The notes under the pieces were generated by a model. The model was given only the letters and a program-made list of their open reading frames with translations, was not told the origin of the DNA and made no database searches. Positions 8,608 through 16,214 of a DNA stretch of 64,000 bases are shown piece after piece. Source of the stretch: CAVTHW01 sp963734625. Lineage in GTDB: Bacteria; Acidobacteriota; Terriglobia; Bryobacterales; Bryobacteraceae. Made by a program: the position numbers and the translations under genes. The stretch lies in assembly GCA_963734625.1 (NCBI GenBank), contig CAVTHW010000020.1, positions 248,001-312,000 on the forward strand, given 5' to 3'. How positions within the stretch are numbered: position 1 is the first letter of the stretch; every line of letters begins with the position of its first letter.

Positions 8608-9561
8608 ATGGCGTTCATTACGATTTCGGGAGAGCCGGGCTGCCCCGCCGAGGAGGTGGCGCGCCTGACCGCCCAGCGGCTCGGCTTTGAGCTAATCACC
8701 CACACCCGCCTGCAGAGCCTTCTCGCTCAGGAATTCGGCGAGGAGGCCAAGCTCTCCGGCAAGGCCATCCGTCCGGCGCTGCTCAGCGTCCTGGCGCGGC
8801 TGGCCACGGAGCGTCACCTGGTGGTCTGCGCCGGCGGCGTCGAGCTCGTCTTTACCAACTTCCTGGGAGTGCTGCGAGTCGGGATCGTAGCGCCCGAATC
8901 CTGGCGCATCGGCGCCTTCATGCTGGAACACCGCGTGGACCGCGCCTCCGCCAAGCGGCTCCTGCGCGAGTTGGAACGCAAAGAGAAGAGTGAACGAGTC
9001 AGGAAATTTGGCAGGGCCACGGCCACGCCTTCACTGTTCGACCTGGTGGTGAACGCCGGGTTTCTGGACGCCGGCCAGATCGCACAACTGATCCAATCCG
9101 CCGCCGCCGTGAAGAATCTCGCGGAGCAGGGGTTGCTGAGCGCCGAAGCCGACGCCCAGCTCCAGTTCCAGGCCCGCCTCCAGCTCTCCAAGCACGGGAT
9201 CATGCCCCCCGGCGCCGCCGCGCTGAAGCGCGTCAACTTCTCCCATCCCAGTGAAGAGGTTTTCGCCCGCCTGCTCGACTTCTACCGGATCTCCTGGGAA
9301 TTCGAGCCGCGCAGTTTCCCTCTCCAGTGGGACAAGGACGGAAAGGTGCAGGAAGCGTTCACCCCGGATTTCTATCTGCCCGAGTTCGACCTGTATGTCG
9401 AACTGACTACAATGAAACAGTCTCTGGTCACGAAGAAGAACCGAAAAGTGAAGTTACTCCGCGAAATTTATCCGCACGTGAATATCCAGGTGTTCTATCA
9501 GAAGGACTTCCAGAACCTGATCTTTAAGCACGGCCTGGCGGGCCCCATGGCGAGCGTATGA
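8608..9561 (+). CDS. Cytidylate-kinase-like N-terminus fused to a PD-(D/E)XK nuclease-like C-terminus
   Basis: Residues 1-175 resemble the cytidylate-kinase-like family (opening AFITISGEPGCPAEEVA, where SGxxGxxxxEVA stands in the P-loop position but the canonical GK is missing). The C-terminal 100 residues look like a small PD-(D/E)XK/DUF559-type nuclease: a helix with conserved Glu (HPSEEVFARLLDF), then FTPDFYLP (Asp about 254), YVELTTM (Glu about 265) and a Lys-rich helix KKNRKVKLL. ATG 8608 was chosen over upstream ATG 8557 because homology starts there; upstream there is a TATTAT box. Its stop overlaps the hpt start (ATGA), so the pair is coupled. A role in nucleotide or RNA/DNA metabolism is an inference only. 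Confidence 0.7.
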   Translation: MAFITISGEPGCPAEEVARLTAQRLGFELITHTRLQSLLAQEFGEEAKLSGKAIRPALLSVLARLATERHLVVCAGGVELVFTNFLGVLRVGIVAPESWRIGAFMLEHRVDRASAKRLLRELERKEKSERVRKFGRATATPSLFDLVVNAGFLDAGQIAQLIQSAAAVKNLAEQGLLSAEADAQLQFQARLQLSKHGIMPPGAAALKRVNFSHPSEEVFARLLDFYRISWEFEPRSFPLQWDKDGKVQEAFTPDFYLPEFDLYVELTTMKQSLVTKKNRKVKLLREIYPHVNIQVFYQKDFQNLIFKHGLAGPMASV

Positions 9562-10115
9562 GCGATGCCCAGCCGCCCGGCCTGGAACGTATTCTCTTCA
9601 CGGAAGAGCAGATCCGCGAGCGCATCCGTGAAGTGGCCGCCGAAATCTCCGCGAAGTATCGCGGAGGCAACCTGAAACTGATCGGAGTGCTGAAGGGCTC
9701 GATTTTCTTTCTGACCGCGCTGGCGCGCGAGCTCGAGATCCCCGTCACAATCGACTTCCTGGCGATCTCCAGCTTCTCGAGCAAGGCCGGTGCTCCCGGC
9801 CTGGTGCGCATCGCCAAGGATCTGGATGAAAGCATCGAAGGCGAGGACGTCCTTCTGGTGGAGGACATCGTGGACACCGGCTTCACGGCGCGTTATCTGC
9901 TCCAGACTCTCGCCGGCCGCGGCCCGAATTCGCTCGCCATCTGCACCCTGCTGGACCGCACCACCAGCCGGATCGTGCAGGTCCCGGTCGAGTTTCGCTG
10001 TTTCGAGATACCGGATCGCTTTGTGGTCGGCTTCGGCCTGGACTACCGGCAGTTGTACCGCAATCTGGGTTACATCGCCGTGATGAAACCGGCGGAGGCC
10101 GGCTCACGTACTTGA
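9558..10115 (+). CDS. hpt: Hypoxanthine phosphoribosyltransferase
   Basis: A 185-residue purine-salvage enzyme that joins hypoxanthine or guanine to PRPP to give IMP or GMP. It has the N-terminal GVLKGSIFFLTALAREL motif, the flexible-loop region IDFLAISSF, the PRPP-binding motif VLLVEDIVDTG followed by TARYLLQTL, and the C-terminal purine-binding segment VVGFGLDYRQLYRNL. Length is normal for bacterial Hpt. The start overlaps the upstream kinase-like gene by four bases. In many bacteria hpt lies beside tilS/ftsH; that context is absent here. Confidence 0.95.
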   Translation: MSDAQPPGLERILFTEEQIRERIREVAAEISAKYRGGNLKLIGVLKGSIFFLTALARELEIPVTIDFLAISSFSSKAGAPGLVRIAKDLDESIEGEDVLLVEDIVDTGFTARYLLQTLAGRGPNSLAICTLLDRTTSRIVQVPVEFRCFEIPDRFVVGFGLDYRQLYRNLGYIAVMKPAEAGSRT

Positions 10116-10159
10116 CACTGGGGTCTGATTCTGATTCTTTACTGAGAGGGTATTGCTAT

Positions 10160-10654
10160 ATGAAACGACTGCTGTTTTTGCCGCTGATCATGATCGGCCT
10201 GTCCGCGCTGGCGTTCGGCCAGTCGCTGCAGGTTGTTGGTTTCGTCGCTCCGGGCCGCTTTAGCACCGCGGGCAAAGGCGAATTCGGGTTTCAGTTCGGG
10301 GGCGGGCCCAAGTACATCACTTCGACCGGACTGGGGGTGGGCGCCGAGATCGCCTTGAGCGCGCCCAAGGAGAAGTTCAGCTCTTTCCAGGCCGGCACCG
10401 GCTCGTTTAACGGATACTACGTGTTCAAGCTTCCAGCGGAGAAGGTCGAACCGTTCGTTACCGGAGGCTACACGCGGACATTCCTGAATCGCATGGGAGG
10501 TGACTGGGGCAACTTCGGCGGCGGAGTCACTGTGTGGAGCACGCAATCCATTGGGATTCTGACCGAATTCCGCGGTCACCTCCGTAAGTTTCAGGCCAAT
10601 CAGGAGGGCGCCGACAAAATGTGGGTGATCCGGATCGGCGTAGTGGCCAGATAA
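10160..10654 (+). CDS. Small outer-membrane beta-barrel-like protein
   Basis: About 164 residues with a clear Sec signal (MKRLLFLPLIMIGLSALAFG) and cleavage near GQS. The mature part is made of alternating hydrophobic/polar strands rich in Gly and aromatic residues (FQFGGGPKYI, SFNGYYVFKL, PFVTGGYTRTF) and ends in a strand, like small OmpA/OmpW-type barrels. The ATG at 10160 is preceded by GAGAGG at a good distance; the longer frame starting at 10112 overlaps hpt and lacks a leader. Exact family not recognised. Confidence 0.7.
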   Translation: MKRLLFLPLIMIGLSALAFGQSLQVVGFVAPGRFSTAGKGEFGFQFGGGPKYITSTGLGVGAEIALSAPKEKFSSFQAGTGSFNGYYVFKLPAEKVEPFVTGGYTRTFLNRMGGDWGNFGGGVTVWSTQSIGILTEFRGHLRKFQANQEGADKMWVIRIGVVAR

Positions 10655-10662
10655 GCAACGGA

Positions 10663-11256
10663 ATGAAATGGCTTCTACTGTCCTTGGCGGCAGTGGTGCT
10701 GGTTGTTTATCTCCTTGAGGACTGGGGCCACTCCACTTTCCCGCCGGGCGTGCTCGTCCCCGAGGAGCCTTCGCAGAGCCCGCTTTCCGGCGGTCCTTCC
10801 TGGCAGAAGGGGAAGTATCGATTCAGCGCGCGCGCGGACTTCTCCATTCGCGCGCGGATTCTGAGCGCCGAGCGGTATTGGCTGGACGGCGCCGCCGCCG
10901 TTTCTCCCATTGATTTTGCCGTCGGCTGGGGCCCCATGTCCGACCAGCGCACCATCGATCAGATCGGCTTTGGCCAAACCGGCCGGTGGTGGCGCTACTG
11001 GCCCAAGGGGCCCCAGTTTCCCATCCCGGCTTCCGAGATCACCTCGCACAGCGCCAATATGCACATGATCCCCGCCGACGACAACGTGCTCAAAGCGCTC
11101 CGGAACGTGCGCCGCGGCGACCTCGTCTCCCTGACCGGCTACCTGGTCGACGTCGAATCCTCCAGCGGCTGGAAATGGCCGACCTCGCTCAGCCGCACCG
11201 ACACGGGCAACGGCGCCTGCGAGATCGTCTGGGTTCGGCGACTCGTGATCCAATAG
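10663..11256 (+). CDS. Membrane-anchored conserved protein of unknown function
   Basis: About 197 residues. The ATG at 10663 begins a single N-terminal hydrophobic anchor (MKWLLLSLAAVVLVVYLL) followed by an extracytoplasmic domain rich in Trp. The C-terminal half (DLVSLTGYLVDVESSSGWKW and a Cys in GNGACEIVWV) suggests a small all-beta, OB-like domain, but I do not recognise the family. It starts 8 bases after the barrel-like gene and ends 7 bases before rnr, so it is likely in one transcript with them. Confidence 0.65.
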   Translation: MKWLLLSLAAVVLVVYLLEDWGHSTFPPGVLVPEEPSQSPLSGGPSWQKGKYRFSARADFSIRARILSAERYWLDGAAAVSPIDFAVGWGPMSDQRTIDQIGFGQTGRWWRYWPKGPQFPIPASEITSHSANMHMIPADDNVLKALRNVRRGDLVSLTGYLVDVESSSGWKWPTSLSRTDTGNGACEIVWVRRLVIQ

Positions 11257-11263
11257 AAAAAGC

Positions 11264-13546
11264 ATGAAGCTCCCACGTCCGCTCTCGGAAGCCGCGCTGC
11301 TCGAGCACGTCCGGCGCCTGCCGCACGCGCGGGCGAGCTTCAAGCAGTTGGTGCGGGAACTCGGCGCCCGCGGCGCGCCGCGGGTGGAGTTGGAGAACCT
11401 GCTCGATCGGCTCGCTGCCCGCGGCGACCTGATCGAATACAAGACCGGTTTCTTCGTCTCGGCCGCCGACACCCGCGAGTTCGCCTCCGGCCGCCTCAGC
11501 ATGCATCGCGACGGCTACGGCTTTCTCGTCCCGGATCGCCGCCTCGAGGGCGTCGCCGGCGACATCTACATCGCCCGCGCTTCCGCCGCCGAGGCCATGC
11601 ACGGCGACCGCGTCCTGGTCCGCATCGCCCGCGTCGATTCGACCGGGCGCGCCGAAGGCGAGATTCTGCGGATCCTCAAGCGAGCCCACCCCACCGTGGT
11701 CGGCGAATTCCGTATCCGCCGCGACGGCAACATCGTCATCCCCCACGACGACCGCATATCCGGCTGGATCGAAATCCCCGCGGGGCTGGAAAAGCCGGCC
11801 GCTGCCGCCGTAGACCGCGTCGGCGCCGTGGAGCTCGACATCTCCTCACCCGACAAGCTCGACGGCATGATCGTGGACGTCGAATTGCTCGAATTCCCAC
11901 ACGGCGGCGCGCGGGCAGTGGGCCGCATCGTCGAGGTGCTGGGGAAGCCCACCGACTTCGGCGTGGACGTCGAAATCGTCATCCGTAAGCACCACCTGCC
12001 CCACCGCTTCCCGCCCGACGTCCTGGAACAGGCCCGAAGTTTGACGGCGGCCATCCCGGCCGCCGAGCTCGCGCGCCGCGAAGATTTCCGCAGCCTGGAC
12101 ATAGTAACCATCGACGGCGAAACCGCGCGCGATTTCGACGACGCCGTCTGGGTGGACAAGGCGCCCGACGGCAACTACGCGCTCCAGGTGCACATCGCCG
12201 ACGTCAGCCACTACGTGCAGCCGGGCGCGCCCATCGACCGGGAAGCGGCCCTGCGCGGCACCAGCGTCTACTTCCCCGATCGCGCCGTCCCCATGCTGCC
12301 GCTGGAGCTTTCCACCGACATCTGCTCCCTGCGGCCCCACGCGGACCGCCTGGTGCTCTCCATCCTGCTTGAAATCGACCATCGCGGCGACATCGTCTCC
12401 CAGCGCTTCACGCGCGGAGTGATCCGCAGCGCCGAGCGGCTGACCTACACCAGCGTGCACCTCTTACTGGAGGGCGATCCGGGCCTGCGGGAGCGTTACG
12501 GCGGCCTCGTCTCCCGCCTCGAACTCATGCGCGAGCTGGCCCTCGTCCTGAACCGCAAGCGGGTCAAGCGCGGCGCCATCGATTTCGACTTGCCCGAGCC
12601 GCTCATCGAGTTCGACGAGTGGGGCGAGATGACCGGCGTCAAGCGCGCCCCGCGCAACATCGCCCACCGCATCATCGAAGAGCTTATGCTGGCGGCTAAC
12701 GAGGCCGTGGCCGGGCACCTGGAAACGGAGGGCATTCCCTCGCTGTTCCGCATCCATGAGCCGCCCGACCCCCAGCGCGTGATGGACTTCGAGGATATCG
12801 CCGCCGGCTTCGGCTACTCGCTGGGCCTCGGCGCGCTGCCGGTGAAGCGCTTCCCCATGGTGGATCGCAAGCGCGACGGCCGCAAGGTCCGCCGGGACCT
12901 GGTGCGGGCCGACGAGCGCCTCCCGATCTCGCCCCGCCACTATCAGAACCTGGTGAAGAAGATCGAGGGCAAGCCCGAGGAGCGTATTCTCAGTTTCCTT
13001 ATGCTCCGCTCGCTGAAGCAGGCCCGCTACAGCGCCGTGAACGAAGGCCACTTCGCGCTGGCGGCGAAGACCTACACCCACTTCACCTCGCCCATCCGCC
13101 GCTATCCGGACTTGATAGTGCATCGCATTCTGGCGGCGACGCTGGACGCCAAGACCCCGCCCGCGATGGAACTCGGGGCGATTGCCCACGACACCTCATT
13201 TACCGAAAGGCGCGCGGCCGAAGCCGAGCGCGAGCTGGTCGAGTGGAAGAAGAGTAAGTTCATGCAGGAGAAACTCGGCGACGACTTCCCCGCCCTGGTC
13301 ATCAGCACGACTAAGTTCGGCTTATTTGTGGAACTGACTGACTTATTCGTCGAAGGCCTGGTGCCTATCGACACCCTTACCGGCGACCGCTACACCTTTC
13401 AAGAGAACACCCGCAAGATCGTCGGCGAGCGCTCCCGGCGAACTTACTCGATCGGCGATACCGTCCAGGTGCGCCTGGACCGCGTGGACCCCGTCGAGCA
13501 TAAGCTCCAATTCTCACTGTTGGAGCCCCCGCGCCGGCGGAATTAA
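11264..13546 (+). CDS. rnr: Ribonuclease R (3'-5' exoribonuclease)
   Basis: 760 residues with the RNase II/R architecture: N-terminal winged-helix region (1-65), two cold-shock/OB domains (about 75-245), the RNB catalytic domain (about 270-600) with the metal-binding Asp cluster in IDGETARDFDDAV, and a C-terminal S1 domain (about 655-740) ending in a short basic tail. RNase R degrades structured RNA processively and takes part in rRNA and mRNA quality control. The ATG lies 7 bases after the previous gene. The last 218 bases and an upstream 71-base piece are duplicated, with rearrangement, at 25676-25964. Confidence 0.96.
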   Translation: MKLPRPLSEAALLEHVRRLPHARASFKQLVRELGARGAPRVELENLLDRLAARGDLIEYKTGFFVSAADTREFASGRLSMHRDGYGFLVPDRRLEGVAGDIYIARASAAEAMHGDRVLVRIARVDSTGRAEGEILRILKRAHPTVVGEFRIRRDGNIVIPHDDRISGWIEIPAGLEKPAAAAVDRVGAVELDISSPDKLDGMIVDVELLEFPHGGARAVGRIVEVLGKPTDFGVDVEIVIRKHHLPHRFPPDVLEQARSLTAAIPAAELARREDFRSLDIVTIDGETARDFDDAVWVDKAPDGNYALQVHIADVSHYVQPGAPIDREAALRGTSVYFPDRAVPMLPLELSTDICSLRPHADRLVLSILLEIDHRGDIVSQRFTRGVIRSAERLTYTSVHLLLEGDPGLRERYGGLVSRLELMRELALVLNRKRVKRGAIDFDLPEPLIEFDEWGEMTGVKRAPRNIAHRIIEELMLAANEAVAGHLETEGIPSLFRIHEPPDPQRVMDFEDIAAGFGYSLGLGALPVKRFPMVDRKRDGRKVRRDLVRADERLPISPRHYQNLVKKIEGKPEERILSFLMLRSLKQARYSAVNEGHFALAAKTYTHFTSPIRRYPDLIVHRILAATLDAKTPPAMELGAIAHDTSFTERRAAEAERELVEWKKSKFMQEKLGDDFPALVISTTKFGLFVELTDLFVEGLVPIDTLTGDRYTFQENTRKIVGERSRRTYSIGDTVQVRLDRVDPVEHKLQFSLLEPPRRRN

Positions 13547-13682
13547 GTTTTTTATTGTAATCGCCTCGCCACATGTGATACGTTTAATCTGCTGCCGCGC
13601 ATCCACTGATCCCGGTGATCTGCTCACTCTCGCCGGTCGGGAGCGGAAGACGGGTTCTACCGTCTCGTACCGGGTTGTCTCT

Positions 13683-13977
13683 ATGATGGCTGGCATTCAC
13701 TCACCTCAAGCCGAGCAGTATCCGCCGGGCGTGGAGTTGACCTCTCAAGCGTTGCCGCCCGCCTACGTCTACCTCATTCAGCAGGGGATCGTCAAACTGA
13801 CCTACGCCGCTCCGGAAGGCCGCCAGATGCTCGTGGACTTGAGGTTTTCCGGCGAACTGGTAGGGGTGGGGGCCTCCGTTCTCGGGCAGCCGTGCTTTGG
13901 AACCTCCACCACCCTGACGAGTTCCTTGCTTGCCCGTTGGTCCGTGCGCGAATTCCAGCGCGAGCGTCTGCCGGCTT
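13683..13977 (+). pseudogene. Crp/Fnr-family regulator, N-terminal (sensor) half, cut by an insertion
   Basis: The frame gives a cNMP-binding-like beta-roll: PPAYVYLIQQGIVKLTYAAP, then EGRQMLVDLRFSGELVGVG and a final strand ending WSVREFQRERLP. It runs straight into the left end of an IS4-type element, after which only a few spurious codons (to 14006) remain. The missing HTH half is found at 15811-16116, beyond the element. The start is uncertain (ATG 13683 is plausible; an upstream start at 13575 is possible). As it stands the regulator cannot be made intact. Confidence 0.8.
13958..13977. repeat. Left copy of a 20-bp direct repeat flanking the IS4-type element
   Basis: The 20 bases here are identical to 15791-15810. 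The two copies bracket the HARE-HTH/transposase element and lie at the break of the crp-like gene, as expected of a target-site duplication. Twenty bases is long for a typical insertion sequence, though long and variable duplications are known for some IS4-superfamily relatives (IS1634, IS1549). Confidence 0.75.
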
Positions 13978-14019
13978 TTGCGTCTGTTCTGTCATTATTG
14001 TATTGACAGACCGACGCAA
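13978..14019. promoter_or_regulatory. Imperfect palindrome and candidate promoter at the left end of the element
   Basis: TTGCGTCTGTTCTGTCA (13978-13994) is nearly the complement of TGACAGACCGACGCAA (14004-14019), with one mismatch and one bulge. A consensus -35 hexamer TTGACA is at 14003-14008, with a weak -10 candidate about 17 bases on. This is immediately before the HARE-HTH gene, so the palindrome could be its operator or a transposase-binding site. This is a reading of sequence symmetry only. Confidence 0.4.
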
Positions 14020-14060
14020 ATGTGAGATCCTACCCTTGAGCCTATGCTCAGGAGTCCGCC

Positions 14061-14396
14061 ATGAACGAGGATCTCAAAGAGGTAGTTCTAGGTGCCTTTG
14101 AAGCTTCCCTGGAGGCTCAGCTTCGCGCTGTCCGCCGCCTCCGTCAAGGTTCCCCCGGGGGAGCGCAGCCGCGCCGAAAAAAGAGTATGTCCCAGGTTGA
14201 CATGGCATATGACCTACTCAGAAAGGCCCGCCAGCCCCTGCACATCTCCGAACTGCTGGCTCGCATTCAGACCAGCTTCGGTGTCGCTGTCGACCGCGAA
14301 AGCCTGGTCTCCTCGCTGGCCAAGAAGGTGGTCCGCGGGGACCGTTTTGTGCGCACCGCCAAGAACACCTTCGGCCTGCGTCCGGAGGGCCGATGA
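14061..14396 (+). CDS. HARE-HTH domain protein, accessory gene of the insertion element
   Basis: A 111-residue basic protein. The first 45 residues are a helical, charged segment; residues about 48-108 form a winged helix of the HARE-HTH type (AYDLLRKARQPLHISELLAR, then the wing region KKVVRGDRFVRTAKNTFGLR). HARE-HTH domains bind DNA and occur in restriction-modification and chromatin proteins. AGGAG stands 6 bases before the ATG. Its stop overlaps the transposase start (ATGA), so the two products are made together. It may act as target selector, repressor or end-binding protein for transposition; this is inferred from coupling, not known. Confidence 0.75.
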   Translation: MNEDLKEVVLGAFEASLEAQLRAVRRLRQGSPGGAQPRRKKSMSQVDMAYDLLRKARQPLHISELLARIQTSFGVAVDRESLVSSLAKKVVRGDRFVRTAKNTFGLRPEGR

Positions 14397-15773
14397 CCCT
14401 GCTGGAGAACTTCCTGGAGATCGCCGCCGACTGGCGCAGCGTGTTCCCGCAACTCCGCTCGTCGCGCCGCGCTGTCCGCCAGGCCTTGGGCTCGCTGGTT
14501 TGCCTGGGCCGCCGCACGCTGTCGCGCGTAATCTGGACCAACGGGGGCGAACAACGCAGTTGGAGCGCCGAGTACTTTCTGCACTCGCGCGTCGGCGTGG
14601 GACCCGCAGCAGTTGTTTGTCCCCATCCTGGAGCGCGCCCTGGCCTGGTGTCCAGGCCGCCTGGTCGGCGTGGCGGTGGACGACACGCGGCTGCGCAAGA
14701 CGGGGCTGTGCATCCCCCAGGCCTTCTACCAGCGCGATCCGCTTTCGCCGCCGTTTCATTGGAACCTGATGCGGGGGCTGCGCTTCTTACAGGCTTCGCT
14801 GCTGCTGCCGCTGCACCGGCGCGCCCCCGTGGGCAGCCGCGCTCTGCCGATCCGATTTCAAGACGCGCCGGCCGTGAAACGCCCGCGGCGCAACGCTCCG
14901 CTGGAGGAGTGGCAGGGGTACCGGGACCTGGTCAAACAACACAATCTCTCCCAGCGCTTCCGCCAGATGATGGGCCAACTGCGGCAGATGTTGGATGCGG
15001 CGGGCGCCGCGAACAAGCTCCTGGTGCTGGCCGCCGATGGCAGCTTCTGCAATCGAACCGTCTTTACCTCCCCGCGCGACCGCACCGAGATCATCGCCCG
15101 CGCACGCAAGGACGCGGTGCTGTGCTTTCGCGCGCCGCAGCCTTCCCGGCGGTTCTATGCTCCGGACAAGTTCACCCCCGAACAGGTGCGCCAGGATGAA
15201 GCGATCCCCTGGCAGACCACCAAGCTCTTCTACGGGGGCAAGCGGCGCCGGATTCGCTACAAAGAGATCGGTTCGGTCTACTGGCAAGGCGGCGCCCGGC
15301 AGCGACCGCTGCGGCTGTTCGTCGTCGCACCCACCCCGTATCGCAAGCGCAAGAGTGGCCGGCTGTACTACCGGCGGCCCGCCTACCTGCTGACCACCGA
15401 TCTGACCAGTTCCGCCAAAGCGTTACTGCAGATCTACTTCGACCGCTGGCAAATCGAGGTGAATCATCGCGAGGAAAAGGATACGCTCGGCGTCGGCCAG
15501 GCTCAGTTGTGGAATGAGACGGCCGTGCCCAAACAACCCGTGCTGGTCGTGGCCGCCTACAGCGCCCTGCTGCTGGCCTCGCTGATCGCCTTCGGAACCG
15601 GGCGCGGAGAGGCCTACGCACTGTTGCCGAAGTGGAGACGGCATGCCAAACGCCCCTCCTGCCTGGATCTGATCACCCTGCTGCGCAAGGAAATGGCCGA
15701 ACACCCTGAAATCCTGGCCTCCTACGCCCTCCAACCCTCGGATCGCGGGCTCGTCGCCGCCGCAGCCGCCTGA
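14393..15773 (+). CDS. IS4-superfamily DDE transposase, interrupted by a +1 frame break
   Basis: The N-terminal part reads in frame from ATG 14393 (MTLLENFLEIAADWRSVFPQ) up to about 14596. After one surplus base it continues as WDPQQLFVPILERALAW and on to 15773, about 460 residues in all. Catalytic features: first Asp in VGVAVDDTRLRKTG, second in LVLAADGSFCNRT, Glu in YFDRWQIEVNHREEK, matching the IS4 Y-R-E-K spacing exactly. The frame break could be a natural programmed +1 shift, real decay or an indel error; no obvious slippery run is present. It overlaps the upstream HARE-HTH gene by four bases. Confidence 0.82.
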
Positions 15774-15790
15774 AAATGTAGAAACTCCAG

Positions 15791-15810
15791 GCGCGAGCGT
15801 CTGCCGGCTT
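15791..15810. repeat. Right copy of the 20-bp direct repeat flanking the IS4-type element
   Basis: Identical to 13958-13977. Seventeen of these bases form the left arm of the perfect hairpin at 15793-15830. Confidence 0.75.
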
Positions 15811-15830
15811 CTCAGCCGGCAGACGCTCGC
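15793..15830. repeat. Perfect 17-bp hairpin at the insertion point
   Basis: GCGAGCGTCTGCCGGCT (15793-15809), loop TCTC, then its exact complement (15814-15830). In the uninterrupted crp-like gene this palindrome would lie inside the coding sequence between sensor and HTH domains. The element's flanking repeat coincides with one arm, so the insertion hit the centre of the palindrome. Confidence 0.8.
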
Positions 15831-16116
15831 CCTGTATCGCCGGCTGGCCAGTGTGGGTCTGTGCGGCGCCCGTCAGAGACTCGAGGAGTTCCTCGCCGCC
15901 TGTTCTGACGGCCAGACCGGCGGCGTCCACTCACCATCGGCAAGAGTGCGCCTACCGTTGATGCAGTGGGAACTGGCCGAGTACCTGTCCGTTTCGCCCT
16001 CCTATGTTTCCAGGCTGTGGAGGGAACTGGAGGAGGAAGGCATCGTCCAGCGACAGAAAGGCTGGATCTATCTTCTGGATCGCTCCGCCGCGGTTGCTGA
16101 CTCTCCCCGGCAGTAG
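15811..16116 (+). pseudogene. Crp/Fnr-family regulator, C-terminal HTH half, separated by the insertion
   Basis: The frame reads LLSRQTLALYRRLASVGLCG, then a dimer-helix segment ARQRLEEFLA and a classic Crp winged helix: LPLMQWELAEYLSVSPSYVS followed by RLWRELEEEGIVQRQKGWIY. It is the missing half of the gene at 13683-13977. The two halves are out of phase by one base when joined, so either a base was gained near the palindrome or the assembly has an indel there. The neighbouring exported operon starts 99 bases downstream. Confidence 0.8.
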
Positions 16117-16214
16117 CGCCGGCCATCTTGCACTTTGTCAAGAACCGTCTTGCTGTAGTTGCTTGCGCTCCCAGCCAATCTGCCTCACAGTGAACCCATA
16201 AGGTGACGGAGGCT

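Larger units (their letters stand above)
13978..15790 (+). mobile_element. Two-gene IS4-superfamily insertion element (HARE-HTH protein + DDE transposase)
   Basis: A 1.8-kb segment bounded by a perfect 20-bp direct repeat interrupts a Crp/Fnr-type gene. It encodes a small HARE-HTH protein (14061-14396) and, overlapping by four bases, a DDE transposase with the IS4-type Y-(2)-R-(3)-E-(6)-K signature. Boundaries are set by the direct repeat. I could not see convincing terminal inverted repeats (the first bases TTGCGTCTG and the complement of the last bases CTGGAGTTT match only loosely). A separate imperfect palindrome lies at the left end. The transposase has a one-base frame break near 14597, so the copy may be dead or the break may be a sequencing error. 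Confidence 0.75.
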
